Source: Desmodus rotundus (Eukaryota; Chordata; Mammalia; Chiroptera; Phyllostomidae). From it: a stretch of 64,000 nt of DNA. The notes beneath the pieces were generated by a model, which saw only the letters and a program-made list of their open reading frames with translations, was not told the origin of the DNA and searched no databases. The stretch lies in the NCBI RefSeq assembly GCF_022682495.2, contig NW_026527500.1, positions 429,083 to 493,082 of the forward strand, read 5' to 3'. Of this stretch, positions 33,516-44,745 are shown piece by piece. The position numbers and the translations under genes are program-made. The stretch's first letter is position 1. Each line of letters starts with the position of its first letter.

Positions 33516-34240
33516 AAGCAAAATGGCAGTTGGCTCTTCCCGCTCTCCCAGTGAGGGGTGTGTCAACGGTCACCAGTGGTGGCCACTGTGGGCCTGTGAG
33601 CAGGGGCTCAGGCGTGCAGACACCAAAAGATGCTTGAAGCTGGATAGCGACTGGAGAAAAGCTAAGCCACCTACGTTCGTGGTACTTTGGAGTAGGAAAG
33701 CAGGCTCCTGGCACAACCTTGAACTGAGCTGGCAGAGGGAGACAGGATGATTTTTCTTTGGGTGTCAGAGGGAACGGACTTTGAGGCAGAAACTTACCAT
33801 TATTCCCAAATGATGATAATATCTTTTCAGTTCTTGAACCTATGTAGTAGTTGTAGTGACAAATATTTAAGTAGGTGTTTTTGTTGTCATACTCTGACTC
33901 TTTCTTTCCCCTTACTTTTGTTACTCAGATATTTGAGGCATAAACTTACCATTAGATAAAAGATTCCTTTATTTTCCACTGAACTGCATCTTTGGAGACT
34001 TGCCCAGTAGGCAGCAAGTAGTAGTGCTACAGAACATACCTGAGGAGGGTGAAGGATACACTATTACTGAAAGGACCCCGCCTTTAGCTCTGGAAGTCCG
34101 CCAGCCTCCTCTGGGCCTAGGTTCGCCTTACCTGCCACCAGGGGAAGGACGTCCAGGGGAAGGACATCCCTCAATGCCAGAGGTTGGTGAAAAGGAAAGG
34201 AATTACTTATTTAAAAGTTATACAGACTTAGAGTAATGAT
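33516..34240. other. Unassigned sequence; contains a 23-bp direct repeat
   Basis: No repeat family or gene was recognised. A 78-codon frame at 34,000-34,236 has no known motif and no splice or promoter context, so I do not call it. A 23-base direct repeat with one mismatch (core AAACTTACCATTA) lies at 33,780-33,802 and 33,932-33,954. Confidence 0.4.
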
Positions 34241-34524
34241 TTAATGTCTTCATTAAAAATACTAAAGTCCTTCAGAATACCCACAGACGCACACAGTTCT
34301 TCCTTCTCCCTCTGCCAAGTCTGGGGTATGGTACCTCAGGAAAAGAGGCAGAAGTCTGTGGCTCAGGAAGCCCCTCAGTTCCCAACACCATCAGCTGTGT
34401 AGCCACCACAATCTCCAGTTAATTCACAACCATGAGGCACCTTCTCATGGCCCACCAGCAAGAGTCCTTTCACCCCTTTTCTTCCAGGCAAAGTCTCTCC
34501 TGCTGCCTAAGCCACGTGGTGAAA

Positions 34525-34630
34525 GGGAGCACCCCAAAGCTGCATGGTCCTGACTCTCGCCAAAGCTGGTGGTCCCAACCCCTCATCAAAGCCACATGAT
34601 CCAAAACTCTCAAGGCTGCCATGCCTGGAT
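34525..34630 (+). repeat. Imperfect minisatellite, about 33-bp period
   Basis: Three to four diverged units start CCAAAGCTG, CCAAAGCTGG, TCAAAGCCAC and AAGGCTGCC at roughly 34,533, 34,560, 34,587 and 34,613. Surrounding sequence (34,240-34,980) is otherwise unassigned. Confidence 0.55.
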
Positions 34631-35002
34631 TTAAATCCCAGTGCAAATCTTCCTCTGCAGCCCCATTTACGACTCCTCCTACAATCAGTTACACCTGCCA
34701 GCATTCCTGTATTCTTCCAGGTTCACTGGGCTGCCATAGTAAGTCCAGGCAGGCATGGCCCCCTGGCATGGAGCCAATCATCTCCAGGCTCTCACGCAGG
34801 TGTTGTAACCAGGGGGAGTTGCCTCCCAGTTACATGTTGGGTGGAAGTCACTTCCAACCCTGTGGCCCATATCTAAAGGATATAGATATGTTAAATGACA
34901 GTGCCAGAGGTTAGCTACAAAGCTGTTGCTATACAAAACAGCTCTCAATGACCCTGCTCCATGTGTCCCATCCCCAGGCTCAGATTTGTGGGGATGAGGC
35001 CA

Positions 35003-35004
<2 letters not shown>

Positions 35005-35053
<49 letters not shown>
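35005..35053 (+). repeat. (GT)n microsatellite, about 24 units
   Basis: An uninterrupted GT run. The CVCVCV and THTHTH frames that cross it are artefacts. Confidence 0.99.
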
Positions 35054-35055
<2 letters not shown>

Positions 35056-35164
35056 TAAACATTTCCTAGGCACTCTGAGTTCTGGACCCCATTACAAATC
35101 CCTATTTGGGGCCCCTGTCTTGGCTGCACCCTCTTACAGTAGGATCCCTCCCCCATTTTGGTTG

Positions 35165-36112
35165 GTTTCAGTAACAGAAAGAAAGGAGTTTGTGAAAAAT
35201 AAAATGAGAAAATTTGATGAGAATAGAAGTGAGCTGGTTAAGTGAGGGTTGAGGGACAAGGAGAGAAAGTGAGGTGGGGGGTTAGAGCATACAGTTGAGG
35301 GAAATACAGAAGAGGGGGAGAGTGTGAGTGTAACAGAAAATGGTCGATGGAGCATCTGAGCAATGAGGGATGTGTGAGGGATAGTATGAGAGATCAGAAA
35401 GGCCTAAGAGAAAAGAGGGAGAGTAAGCTGGTAAGATTGAAGCAGGTGTAGAAGAAGAGTATGAGTGAGTTTTAGGAGGAGGTGAGGGGGAAAGTAAGGG
35501 AGGGAGAGACTGAGAGTAAGAAGGTGAAGATGAAAGTGAGCCAGACAAAGGGAGAGAGGTATTGATATGGTAAGGGTAAAAGAAAGGGAGCGGAAGTGCT
35601 TGAGGGCAGAGGGCTGACTGTGGGAGAAGAAGAGTGGCACAGAGAGAAAGAGACAGGAAAATGCCAAGAAAGAAGGATAAGGAGAGAAATAATTTGTTGA
35701 AGCAGAAGAGGTGTACAAGACAGGGAAGGCAAGAAAGTGACAGCAAAGACAGAGATATGGGGAGGTGGAGAACCTGAGGGAGACAAGACGGGGAGAAGAG
35801 AAAGAATGAGAAAATGGGGAAGAGGGTGAAGAAAAAGAGAGTCCAAGAAATAGCTAAAATGAGAAAAACAGGCAGTGGAAAGAGTGTGAGGGTGAGGCAG
35901 AGAGAGGTGAGTTAGGCAGTCGGAGAACTTGGAAGAGAAGGAAAAGGAGGTGGAAATGGAAAAGTGTAGGGATGACATGGAAAAAAAATTGAGGAAGAAA
36001 AGCATGTAAGAGATGGGAAGGGTGTAGGAGTATGAGATAGAGTGAGACTGCAAGAAAAAGAAATGGGTAAGGGGGAGAGAGACAAAGAGAAAAAAGTGTG
36101 TGGAACTGGAAT
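35165..36112 (+). repeat. Purine-rich (GA) tract 2, about 950 bases
   Basis: This is a long stretch mostly of A and G, with GAGAGA, GAAGAG and GGAGGTG words in no fixed period. It resembles tract 1 (31,600-32,092). Such mirror-rich purine runs can adopt triplex structures (general knowledge). Very long antisense open frames are caused by lack of stop codons on the pyrimidine strand. Confidence 0.9.
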
Positions 36113-36430
36113 TGAGAGACGTTTAGGGGGATATTTTATGTACTGGCTCACATGATTGTAGAGGATGGCAAGACCAAAATCTACAGGGCAGGCTGCAGAC
36201 TAAAGGAACTGCTGATACTGCCATCAGGAGTTTGAAAGTTGTCTGTTCTTAGAACTCTTCCTTGAGAATCTTGATTTTCTTTGGTAAGGCTTTAAAGTGA
36301 TTGATTGAATGAGATCCACTCATTTTATGGATGGCATTCTCCTTAATGTAATGTTTACATGCTAATTGTTAGTTATAAATGACATTAAGCAGTGACAATA
36401 TGACAAACTCTTCCTGACTGTAAATTGAAC
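36113..36430 (+). repeat. Possible ancient mammalian interspersed repeat
   Basis: The order TGGCTCACATGATTG, then AAATCTACAGGGCAGGC, then a TGATTGATTGAATGAGATCC-like phrase recalls the end of an old mammalian repeat that often follows GA- or GATA-rich runs. I cannot name the family from memory with certainty. Confidence 0.35.
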
Positions 36431-37320
36431 ACCTCTGCTGATGTCACAAGCCCAGTTCAACTTCCAAGTGAAAACAAAACTTCAGAGACAGCTAGCTGCA
36501 CTAGAGTCCAATGTGAACAACTGAGCATTGTTATTTTCCTCGAAACAGTATCTTTCTCCTTAAGATCACCCTCATTGTCATCAAAGGGACTGCATTAAGG
36601 ACAGCTTTAATTTTACTTCATCAGTTTGCATAAAAACAACAAGAGCAGCAGTTAAGCATATCGGCTCTGTAAGTTTGCTTTGCTGGAACTCACACAAGGA
36701 AGCTTTACAGAGATTTTAAAAATCCAGGGGCACAGAAGGCAAGCCACACCCCTGCCACCCACCTTTGTCTACAGTGCCTGCATTCCTCAAGTCCGTGTGG
36801 TTTCCAACATGTTTTGAGTTTTCTCCTTGCTGTCTTTGAGGAGAACGACCTTTGTTCCTCCCCTGGAAAGACTGCCATGAACCCCATGACCTACCAAGGC
36901 CATTTCTCCAGTGAGCTTTTGTTAGCTTGAAAATCAATCTCAGTTCCTCAAGGCTTTCTGGTAACAACCAAACCACCACTGGCAACTGGTTGCATTGGTT
37001 TTATGCAAATAAACTCTATGCCATCACTCACTCCTTCCAAATGCCAAATGGTGAGGGATCAGAGAGGGAGAAAAATGCAAAGCATGAAGAAAAATCCTTG
37101 TCCATTCAATATGCACCAAAATTTCATCTCCATGACTTATAGTTTCCACTACATGCCTTACTTTCCCACGTGATGTGAAGTTTTAATGAACTCTCAGGAA
37201 ACTCAATTTCTTTTCACAACAAAAACAACCCCAAATCTAGAGCAAAGACAGAGCTTCACAAAGTGGGGACTAGAACTACCCTTAGAATCGTGTCACAAAC
37301 TTATCGGTCCCACCAACTGG
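36431..37320. other. Unassigned sequence
   Basis: No gene, RNA or repeat was identified. An ATGCAAATAAA phrase at 37,006-37,016 could be an octamer/polyadenylation-like element of an LTR, but no LTR ends were found. Confidence 0.3.
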
Positions 37321-37324
37321 TTAC

Positions 37325-37680
37325 ATAGGTGACCTTTCCCAGGGCCCAAATGGCCCAAAGCCTCTGTCATCCACCAGTGCATCCACAGCTCTCCTGGGGG
37401 AGACACAACCTCTCATTCCATCTACATTCTAACTGGTACCAATGGCACAAGGACCCAGTGGTAGAGATGATAGAGGCATTTGCTCACCACAGCCAGACTC
37501 AAACTGGCACCCAGTGACCTTTCCTAGGCCCCGGTGGCAGAGACACGACTTCTCATCAACCATTCTCATGGCAGAGACATGACCGCTCGCTTCTGCTGGA
37601 CTCTAACCAACACAAAGTCACCTTTCCTAGGTCCCAAAGGCAGACACATTCTCTCACCCACTGCTCTCATTGTAGAGAGA
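37325..37680 (+). repeat. Imperfect repeats with GACCTTTCC and GCAGAGACA motifs
   Basis: Phrases close to TGACCTTTCCCAGG recur near 37,330, 37,515 and 37,620, each followed by a GGCAGAGACAC-like word and a CTCTCAT-like word. The spacing is irregular (about 105-185 bases). It lies beyond the 3' end of ERV-2 pol and may be its decayed env or LTR region; unproven. Confidence 0.4.
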
Positions 37681-38129
37681 GAGGATTCCTGATATACACA
37701 AAACAGCAAGGTGCAAACCGCGTCCCCACAAAGATCAAAATACAAGCAAAGAAACCAAGTAAGCAAAGAAAACTGTACCCAATAACTGAGGTTTCTCTTC
37801 TTTCAAGCTTAAAACTTTCACAACCTTCCATAAACCTTCTCATTCAGAAATATTCATAACTCACTTTCAATCCTTGTTCTCATCAACAATGGGAAGGACC
37901 GTATTCAAAGTCAGTATCTGGCATCTGAAAGTCCCTAGATGTGCAAACACATAAATAAAGTAAAAGGAACATTGTCACATTTTACTTTGGGCATCACTGC
38001 CCTTTCCTGAGAGAAATGTCAAATGTCCTTCAGGAGTGCAGGTGCAGCTTTCCCTTCCTGCATCAGCCACAGCAGCAGGGCCTGTGTCCTCCTAAGGCGG
38101 TGCCTGTTTTATCTGTGTGTGTGTGTGTG

Positions 38130-39100
38130 GGGGGTGATCCAGGGCTTGATTCCCATGGGCTTTTTGGAAGAGTGTGTGGTCAACACAATGTCATAGGCAC
38201 TAGTTTGTTGCTCGTCCAGCTGCTCTTCAGGATCTTGAGTCATTTGGGTGTTTAGTAACACCGGCCCCCTGGCTGGAACCAGTGCAAGGGCTTGTGAGAT
38301 GGATAGACAAACCTGCAACGAGCAAACTTGTGCAAAATGGTCAGTGTTTGCCCTAAAGGTGGTACATATTGCCTGGTCTTTGACTTATCCTCCAAATCTG
38401 AAGGGGGCATTCCTAAAACAGAGATTTGAAAGAGTCTCCCATAAACCATTTCAAAAGGTCTTAACTTAAGTCCACATCTGGGTGCCCCCGTAATTTGAAA
38501 CAAGGTTATGGGTAGTGCCTGGTCCCATTACAAATGTGTTTCCTGGCATGTTTTTGCCAGGGTTTTCTTCACTGTGTGATTCATTTTCTCAGTTGTTCTC
38601 ATTGGCCGAGGCCTCCAATTGTGTATGTAGTTTCCACTGTATTTCGAGTGCCTGTCCAAACTTCTGGGAGATCTCTGCAGTGAACGATGGTCTGTTGTCA
38701 CTTTGAATGCTGTAGGGAAGCCTGAACCTAGGGATTATTTCTGAAAGGTGTGTGTCGCTACCTCAGTTGCCTTGTCCCTTCTAGTGGGACATGCCCCTAC
38801 CAATCCAGAAAAACCATCCACCAAAACTAACACGAATGTTACGTTTCCTCTGGTTATAGGCGCCTATGTGAAGACCATTTGCCAATCCTGAAATGGACAT
38901 ACACCTTCGTATTGTACTCCCTTTTCTGCTGGGGCACGTTCTGCTTTAGGATTGTTTGGGGCATGTATCTCACAGGTGTGGGTGACTCTCTGAATGGTCC
39001 TTTGTGAATGGGGGCCCTGCAAATGTAGCCCCAATGAAGTGCATCAAAGCACCCCTTCCATAATGGGTCCCTTCAGGTAGGGATTTGAGGATAGGCTACT
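38130..39100 (-). pseudogene. ERV-2 integrase fragment, broken
   Basis: The C-terminal half is recognisable: LRPFEMVYGRLF within 38,503-38,252, followed in another frame by DPEEQLDEQ and IKPWI (38,318-38,109), the usual end of gammaretroviral integrase. Upstream sequence to about 39,100 is compatible with the core and N-terminal zinc region but is heavily frameshifted. Integrase joins viral DNA to host DNA; this copy is inert. Confidence 0.7.
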
Positions 39101-39392
39101 CTAGAGCCTTGGGGAGTAAGATAGTACCATGGGTGTTGATATTTCATATAGAATTAGGGTCAGTGCTGGAGAGTCCCCACTCACAGTGTTGATCCTCATC
39201 CTACTCTATGTAACAGGGCTTAAATTTTCACAAATGCAAACAGGTGATCATATCCCCTCGGCGTGGCTTCTCTCTGGCTGCCTGTCTTGGCTGCTTTATC
39301 AGCAGTTTGGTTTCCCTGGCTCATTTGGGAACTGTCCCTTTGGTGTCCTGGGAAGTGCATCAGGGCAACCTGGTCCAGTAGATTCCCCACCT

Positions 39393-39680
39393 CTAGCAAC
39401 CGTAAAATCTCCTCCACATGTCTGGCATCGTTGTTCCCGAGGTTAAGAACCCTCTCTCCTCCCATATTGCTTTGTAGGCATGGACCACGATGAAGGTATA
39501 TTTGGACTCTGTATAGATGCTAACCTTCTTTCTCAGGGACAGCACTAAGGCTCTCATGAGGGCTGTCCGTTCAGCCTTCTGTGTTGAGGATCGCAGCACA
39601 GGGGCTTGGGCTTCTATTTTCTATTGTCTGCAGTGACTACTTCGTACCACGCTCATGATTCGCCATTGTCCATGAAGCTG
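39393..39680 (-). pseudogene. ERV-2 RNase H fragment, broken
   Basis: The 68-codon open block 39,599-39,393 contains VSIYTESKYTF followed by an ERGFLTSG phrase. In intact relatives the position of the first Glu is a catalytic Asp in a TDS motif, so a key residue appears changed. The upstream half is out of frame. Confidence 0.7.
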
Positions 39681-40332
39681 CTCCCTCCTGGGTACAGCTC
39701 CCAGTCTAGTGCTACCAGTTGGTCCAGTACATCTGGCCTGCTGGAATAAACTTGGTCAGTAATTTTCAAGCAGTGTTATCGGAGGGCTGAGTTTCCGTCC
39801 ATGTCTGGGAGCAGAGTAGCCATTTTCAAAGTTGTGGTAGTGTGCAAGGCAACATTTGGGTTGTCCAACAGGATGGCCTGGTATTTCCCCATGTGCCGTG
39901 CCACCAGCCAATAGCCTCCTTTCTGTTCTAATAGAAACACAAAGGTGGCTGTGCTACCAATACCATGCTAGGCTGTCCCAGAGTGAACTTCTCAGCTTCC
40001 TGTAAAATGTCACAGGTAGCTGCTACTTCTCAGAGGCATGATGGGCCATTCCTTTGTCATGTGATCCCACCTTTTGTAGAGGTAGGCTCTGAGTCTGGGG
40101 TTGTCTCCCAGAGCCTGGGTTAGTAACCCCAATCCAATCCCCTTTCATGAACAGACAATTTGAAAGGCTTCTGTAAGTTGGGCAATCCTAGTGTGTGAGC
40201 CAAAACTAGCGTTTCCTTCAAGGTTTCGAATGCTACCTGACAATCCCTCGTCCCTTTAAAACATTCAGAGTCCAGTCCTTTCAACAAATTGTACACTCAC
40301 TTTGCTATATGGCCAAAGTTTGAAATCCAAAT

Positions 40333-41018
40333 TCAGCAGAACCCTGTAATCCCTAAGAATCCACGAAACTGCCTCTTGTACTCTGTGACTTTTACCATAG
40401 CAATGGCTTCCTTTCTATCTGCCAAGGACGTCCTTGTGCCCTGCTTCAGTTGAAATCCCATGTACGCCACCTCCTCTTTGCAAGTCTGGGCTTTGTGAGG
40501 TGATACCTTCTGATGCCTTTTTGCCGAAAGACTAAGAACAGTGATGGTCTTGAGCAAACAGTCCTCACAGAGGCTGCTAGCTGTGAATCTGTCATCTACA
40601 TATTGCAGAAGGACCCCTAATTGCAACTGAACATCCCTTAAGTCCTTGGCTAATCGTCCACCAAATATAGTCAGGGAGCTCTCTAATCTCTGTGGCAGCA
40701 CAGTCCAGCAGTATTGGAGAATGGCTTTTGTTTCTGGGTGCTGTCATTCAAAGGCAAACAGTAGCTGAGCCTGTTTGTCTACCAGGATGCAGAAAAAGGC
40801 ATCTTCAAGTTAGGACTGAAAACCATTTGCACTTGCCAGGCTCCATGGCCAACAGAGTACGGCGGGATGCGCACCACAGGATGAATGTCCGGCACAATGT
40901 CATTATGGCTCTAAGATCCTATGCATATCAGTGTTCATCAGAGGCTTTTTGACTGGTGAAATGGGAGTGTTATAGGGAGACTGGCATAGCCGAATTAGTC
41001 CCTCTTTTAAGAAGCTTT
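40333..41018 (-). pseudogene. ERV-2 reverse transcriptase, broken
   Basis: The N-terminal part reads [15 protein letters not shown] (about 41,000-40,950), a hallmark of gammaretroviral RT. The catalytic motif LLQYVDD is intact within the 122-codon open block 40,701-40,333, which also ends with a GFLGITGFC phrase typical of the RT thumb. Stops and a frame change separate the two parts. RT copies viral RNA into DNA; this copy cannot be translated whole. Confidence 0.82.
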
Positions 41019-44000
41019 GCAAAATACACATTCTTTTCAAGTGTACATGAAACTTTTTCAGAGATAGACCACATGATAGGACACAAAGCAAGCCTCAACA
41101 AATTCAAGAAAATTGAAATCATATCAAGCATTTTCTCTGACCACAAGGGGCTGAAACTAGAAACCAACCCCAAAGGACAAAACCCAAAACACTCAAAATC
41201 ATGGAGACTGAATAGCATGCTATTAAACAATGAATGGGTCAAGAACGAGATTAGGGAAGAAATCAAAAACTTTCTGGAAACAAATGAAAATGAACTCACA
41301 ACAACCCAAAACCTATGGGACACAGCAAAGGCAGCCCTGAGAGGGAAGTGCATAGCAATACAGGCCTACCTTAAAAAGACAGAAACATTTCAAACAAACA
41401 ACCTAACCCTACTCCTACAAGAACTGGAGGAACAACAACAAAGACAGCCCAGAGCAAGCAGAAGGAAGGAAATAACCAAGATCAGAGCAGAACTAAATGA
41501 CATAGAGACTAAAAGCACAATTCTAGGGATCAATGAATCCAGGAGCTGGTTCTTTGAAAAGATAGACAAAATCGACAAGCCTTCAGTAGGCTCATCAAGA
41601 AGAAAAAGAGACAGGATCCACAATCAGAAGTGAAAGAGGAGAGATTACAACTGATACCATAGAAAAACAAAGGATTGTAAGAAATTACTACAAAGAACTG
41701 TATGCCAAGAAATTTGAAAACCTAGGTGAAAAGGGCACATTTCTAGAAAAAATGTAATCTTCCAAAACTGAATGAAGAAGAAGCAGAAAACCTGAACAGA
41801 CCAATAACAGCAGAGGAAATTGAAGCAGTCATCAGAAAACTCCCAACACAAAAAAGCCCTGGACCAGATGGTTTCACAGGAGAATTCTATAAAGCATTTA
41901 AGGAAGAGCTAACCCCTTTCCTTCACAGACTATTCGAAAAAAATCCAAAATGATGGAAGACTCCCAAACTCTTTTTATGAAGCCAGCATCATCCTAATCC
42001 CAAAACCAGATAAAGACACAACGAAGAAAGAAAACTTCAGGCCAATATCGCTGATGAACATAGACGCTAAAATTCTCATCAAAATATGGGCAAACCGCAC
42101 CCAGCCTAGTGTATTAAAAAAGATCATCCACCATGACCAAGTGGGATTCATCCCAGGGATGCAAGGATGGTACAATATTCGCAAATCACTAAACATAATA
42201 CATCACATCAACAACAGCAAAGACAAAAATCACATGATCATATCAATAGACGCGGAAAAAGCATTTGATAAGATACAGCACCCATTTCTGATAAAAACAC
42301 TCACCAAGGTGGGAATAGAGGGAGCATTCCTCAAAATAATGAAGGCCATATATGAGAGACCTACAGCCAACATCATACTCAATGGACAAAAACTTAGAGC
42401 TTTCCCACTAAGATCAGGAACAAGTAAGGATGCCCTCTCTCACCACTCCTATGCAACATAGTATTGGAAGTCCTAGCCACAGCAATCAGACAAGAAAAAG
42501 CAATACAAGGCATCCAAATTGGAAAGGAGGAAATGAAACTGTCACTATTTGCAGACGACATGATAGTGTACATGGAAAACCCTATAGACTCCACCAAAAA
42601 ACTACTCGACCTAATAAATGAATTTGGCAAAACAGCTGGATACAAACTCCATACTCAGAAATCAAAGGCATTCCTGTACACCAACAACGAAACTGCAGAG
42701 ACAGAAATCAGGAAAAACATCCCATTTGATATAGCAACAAGAAAAATAAAGTACCTAGGAATAAACCTAACCAAGGGGGTAAAAGACCTGTACTCAGAAA
42801 ACTACACAACACTGAAGAAAGAAATTAAGGAAGACACAAAAAATGGAAGAAGCATGTACCATGCTCATGAATTGGAAGAATTAACATCATCAAAATGGCC
42901 ATAGTACCCAAAGCAATTTATAGATTCAATGCAATCCCTATTAGAGTACCCATGGCATATTTCACAGATACAGAACAAACATTTCAGAAGTTTATATGGA
43001 ACCATAAATGACCCCGAATATCTGCAGCAATTTCGAGAAAGAAGAACAAAGCAGGAGGGATCACAATACCTGATATCAAACTGTATTACAAGGCCTCTGT
43101 AATCAAAACAGCCTGGTACTGGCATAGAAACAGGCCCATAGACCAATGGAACAGAACAGGGAGCCCAGAAATAAACTCAAGTCTTTATGGTCAATTAATA
43201 TTTGACAAAAGAGGCAGGAGCATAAAATGGAGCAAAAGCAGCCTCTTCAACAGATGGTGTTGGGAGGTCTCGACAGCTACGTGCAAAAAAATGAAACTCG
43301 ATCACCAACTTACGCCATACACAAAAATAAACTCAAGGTGGATAAAAGACTTGCATATAAGTTGTAACACCATAAAAGTCCTTGAGGAAAACATTGGCAG
43401 GAAAATCTCAGACATTCCACGTACCAACATCCTCACAGACATGTCCCCTAAAGCAAGGGACATAAAGGAAAGAATAAACAAATGGGACCTCATCATAATT
43501 AAAAGCTTCTGCAAGGCTAAAGAAAACAACACCAAGTAACAAAGAAAACCAAGAGTATGGGAAAACATATTTGCCAATGATACCTCAGACAAGGGCCTGA
43601 TCTCCAAAATAGATAGAGAACTCACACGACTCCACTCCAGGAAGACAAGCAACCCAATTCAAAAATGGGCAAAGGACTTGAACAGACACTTCTCCAAGGA
43701 AGACATCCAGAGGGCCCAGAAACATATGAAAAGATGCTCAGCATCACTAGCCATCAGAGAGATGCAAATTAAAACCACAAGGAGGTACCATCTCACACCA
43801 GTCAGAGTGACCAACATGAACAAATCCACACACAAATGTTGGAGAGGATGCGGAGAAAAGGGAACCCTAGTGCGCTGTTGGTGGGAATGCAGACTGGAGA
43901 GGCCACTGTGGAAAACAGCATGGAATTTCCTCAGAAAACTAAAAAGGGAACTGCCCTTTGACCCAGCAATTCCGCTGCTGGGATTATACCCTAAGAACCC

Positions 44001-44271
44001 TGAAACACCAATCCAAACGAACCTGTGCACCCCGATGTTCATAGCAGCACAGTTTACAATAGCCAAGTACTGGGAGCAACCTAAGTGCCCATCAGCAAAG
44101 GAGTGGATCCAAAAACTTTGGTATATTTACACAGTGGAATTCTACGCAGCAGAGAGAAAGAAGGAGCTTATACCCTCTGCATGAGCATGAATGGAACTGG
44201 AGAGCATTATGCTAAGTGAAATAAGCCAGGCGGTGAGGGACAAATACCATATGATCTCACCGTTAACCTGA
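41019..44271 (+). pseudogene. L1-2 ORF2 remnant (partial endonuclease, RT, C terminus)
   Basis: The frame is open from 40,956 to 41,633, covering the endonuclease end (SDHKGLKLE) and the linker. The RT region is in two blocks (42,054-42,461 and 42,464-42,904), the second with FADDMIVY at about 42,548-42,571. A C-terminal block (43,678-44,184) reads the conserved zinc-knuckle-like [18 protein letters not shown]. Frameshifts near 41,640-41,760, 42,430-42,470 and 43,540 kill it. The final codon reads TGA at about 44,269. Confidence 0.88.
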
Positions 44272-44334
44272 ACATAATCAGTAGAAGAAAAAGGCAAACA
44301 AAATACAACCAGAGACATTGAGGTTGGGAATATT
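41019..44334 (+). mobile_element. L1-2: ORF2 fragment truncated at both ends
   Basis: Sense L1 sequence begins in the endonuclease C-terminal part (KYTFFSS) directly after the ERV-2 RT start. It runs through the RT and C-terminal domains into the first bases of the 3' UTR (ACAACCAGAGACATTGAGG near 44,306), then stops at about 44,334 without a tail. The missing 3' end means this is not a simple retrotransposition product; deletion or rearrangement removed it. Confidence 0.88.
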
Positions 44335-44745
44335 TGGAGCTGGAGCCCTGGGTTGCGCAGTCTGCTTCACTCCCCGTCGTTCGCCCGGTTTATCTGTGTG
44401 CGAATGTGGGGCCCCGGGGTGCTACCCACTGTTCTGCCTGCTCCGCTCTCCGCCACTCTGAGTCCAGCCCTCTGGGTTTAACTGCGCAAATGTAGGGTTG
44501 CAGGGTCTGCTAGTGCTCGGACCGCCTGCGCTGTTCGTCCCACACTCCTCCAGTCTCAGTCCCGCCAGCGTGAGTCCTCTCCACCCCAGTGCCCATCTCC
44601 GCCCCTCCTACCGGTCTGGATGAATGTTTATTTTGTATTTCCTTGGTGTCGGACCCCCTTGCCGTTCGATTTTCTGTCAGTTCTGGTTGTGCGAGAGGCG
44701 CAGTGTGTCTACCTATGCCGCCATCTTGGTTCTCTGCCTATTTTT
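44335..44745 (-). mobile_element. Inverted L1 5' UTR fragment of a different L1 type
   Basis: The - strand starts AGAACCAAGATGGCGGCATA (44,732-44,713), a typical mammalian L1 5' end, and continues as GC-rich, CpG-containing 5' UTR to about 44,335. It differs from the 5' UTRs of L1-A, L1-B and L1-F, so it comes from another L1 lineage. It directly abuts the truncated 3' side of L1-2 in opposite orientation. Confidence 0.7.
44718..44727 (-). promoter_or_regulatory. YY1-like motif at inverted L1 5' end
   Basis: The - strand reads AAGATGGCGG. If active it would drive transcription leftwards into the antisense of L1-2. Confidence 0.5.

Larger units (their letters stand above)
38110..41018 (-). 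mobile_element. ERV-2: decayed class-I ERV pol
   Basis: The - strand shows pol domains in the expected order: RT (41,018-40,333), connection (40,330-39,680), RNase H (39,680-39,393) and integrase (about 39,100-38,130). Frameshifts separate them. At 41,018 the RT is cut by the + strand L1 fragment. Protease, gag and both LTRs were not found. It is an independent element from ERV-1, on the opposite strand, and better preserved. Confidence 0.8.

Noticed and set aside
34000..34236. 78-codon frame that could be a small gene
   Set aside because: No recognisable domain, no splice sites or promoter context, and no second copy for comparison.
34961..35245. Cysteine/valine repeat frame
   Set aside because: Generated by the GT microsatellite.
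35472..36053. Second 193-codon frame on - of the same length
   Set aside because: Same composition effect in purine tract 2. The equal length is coincidence; the residue order does not match.
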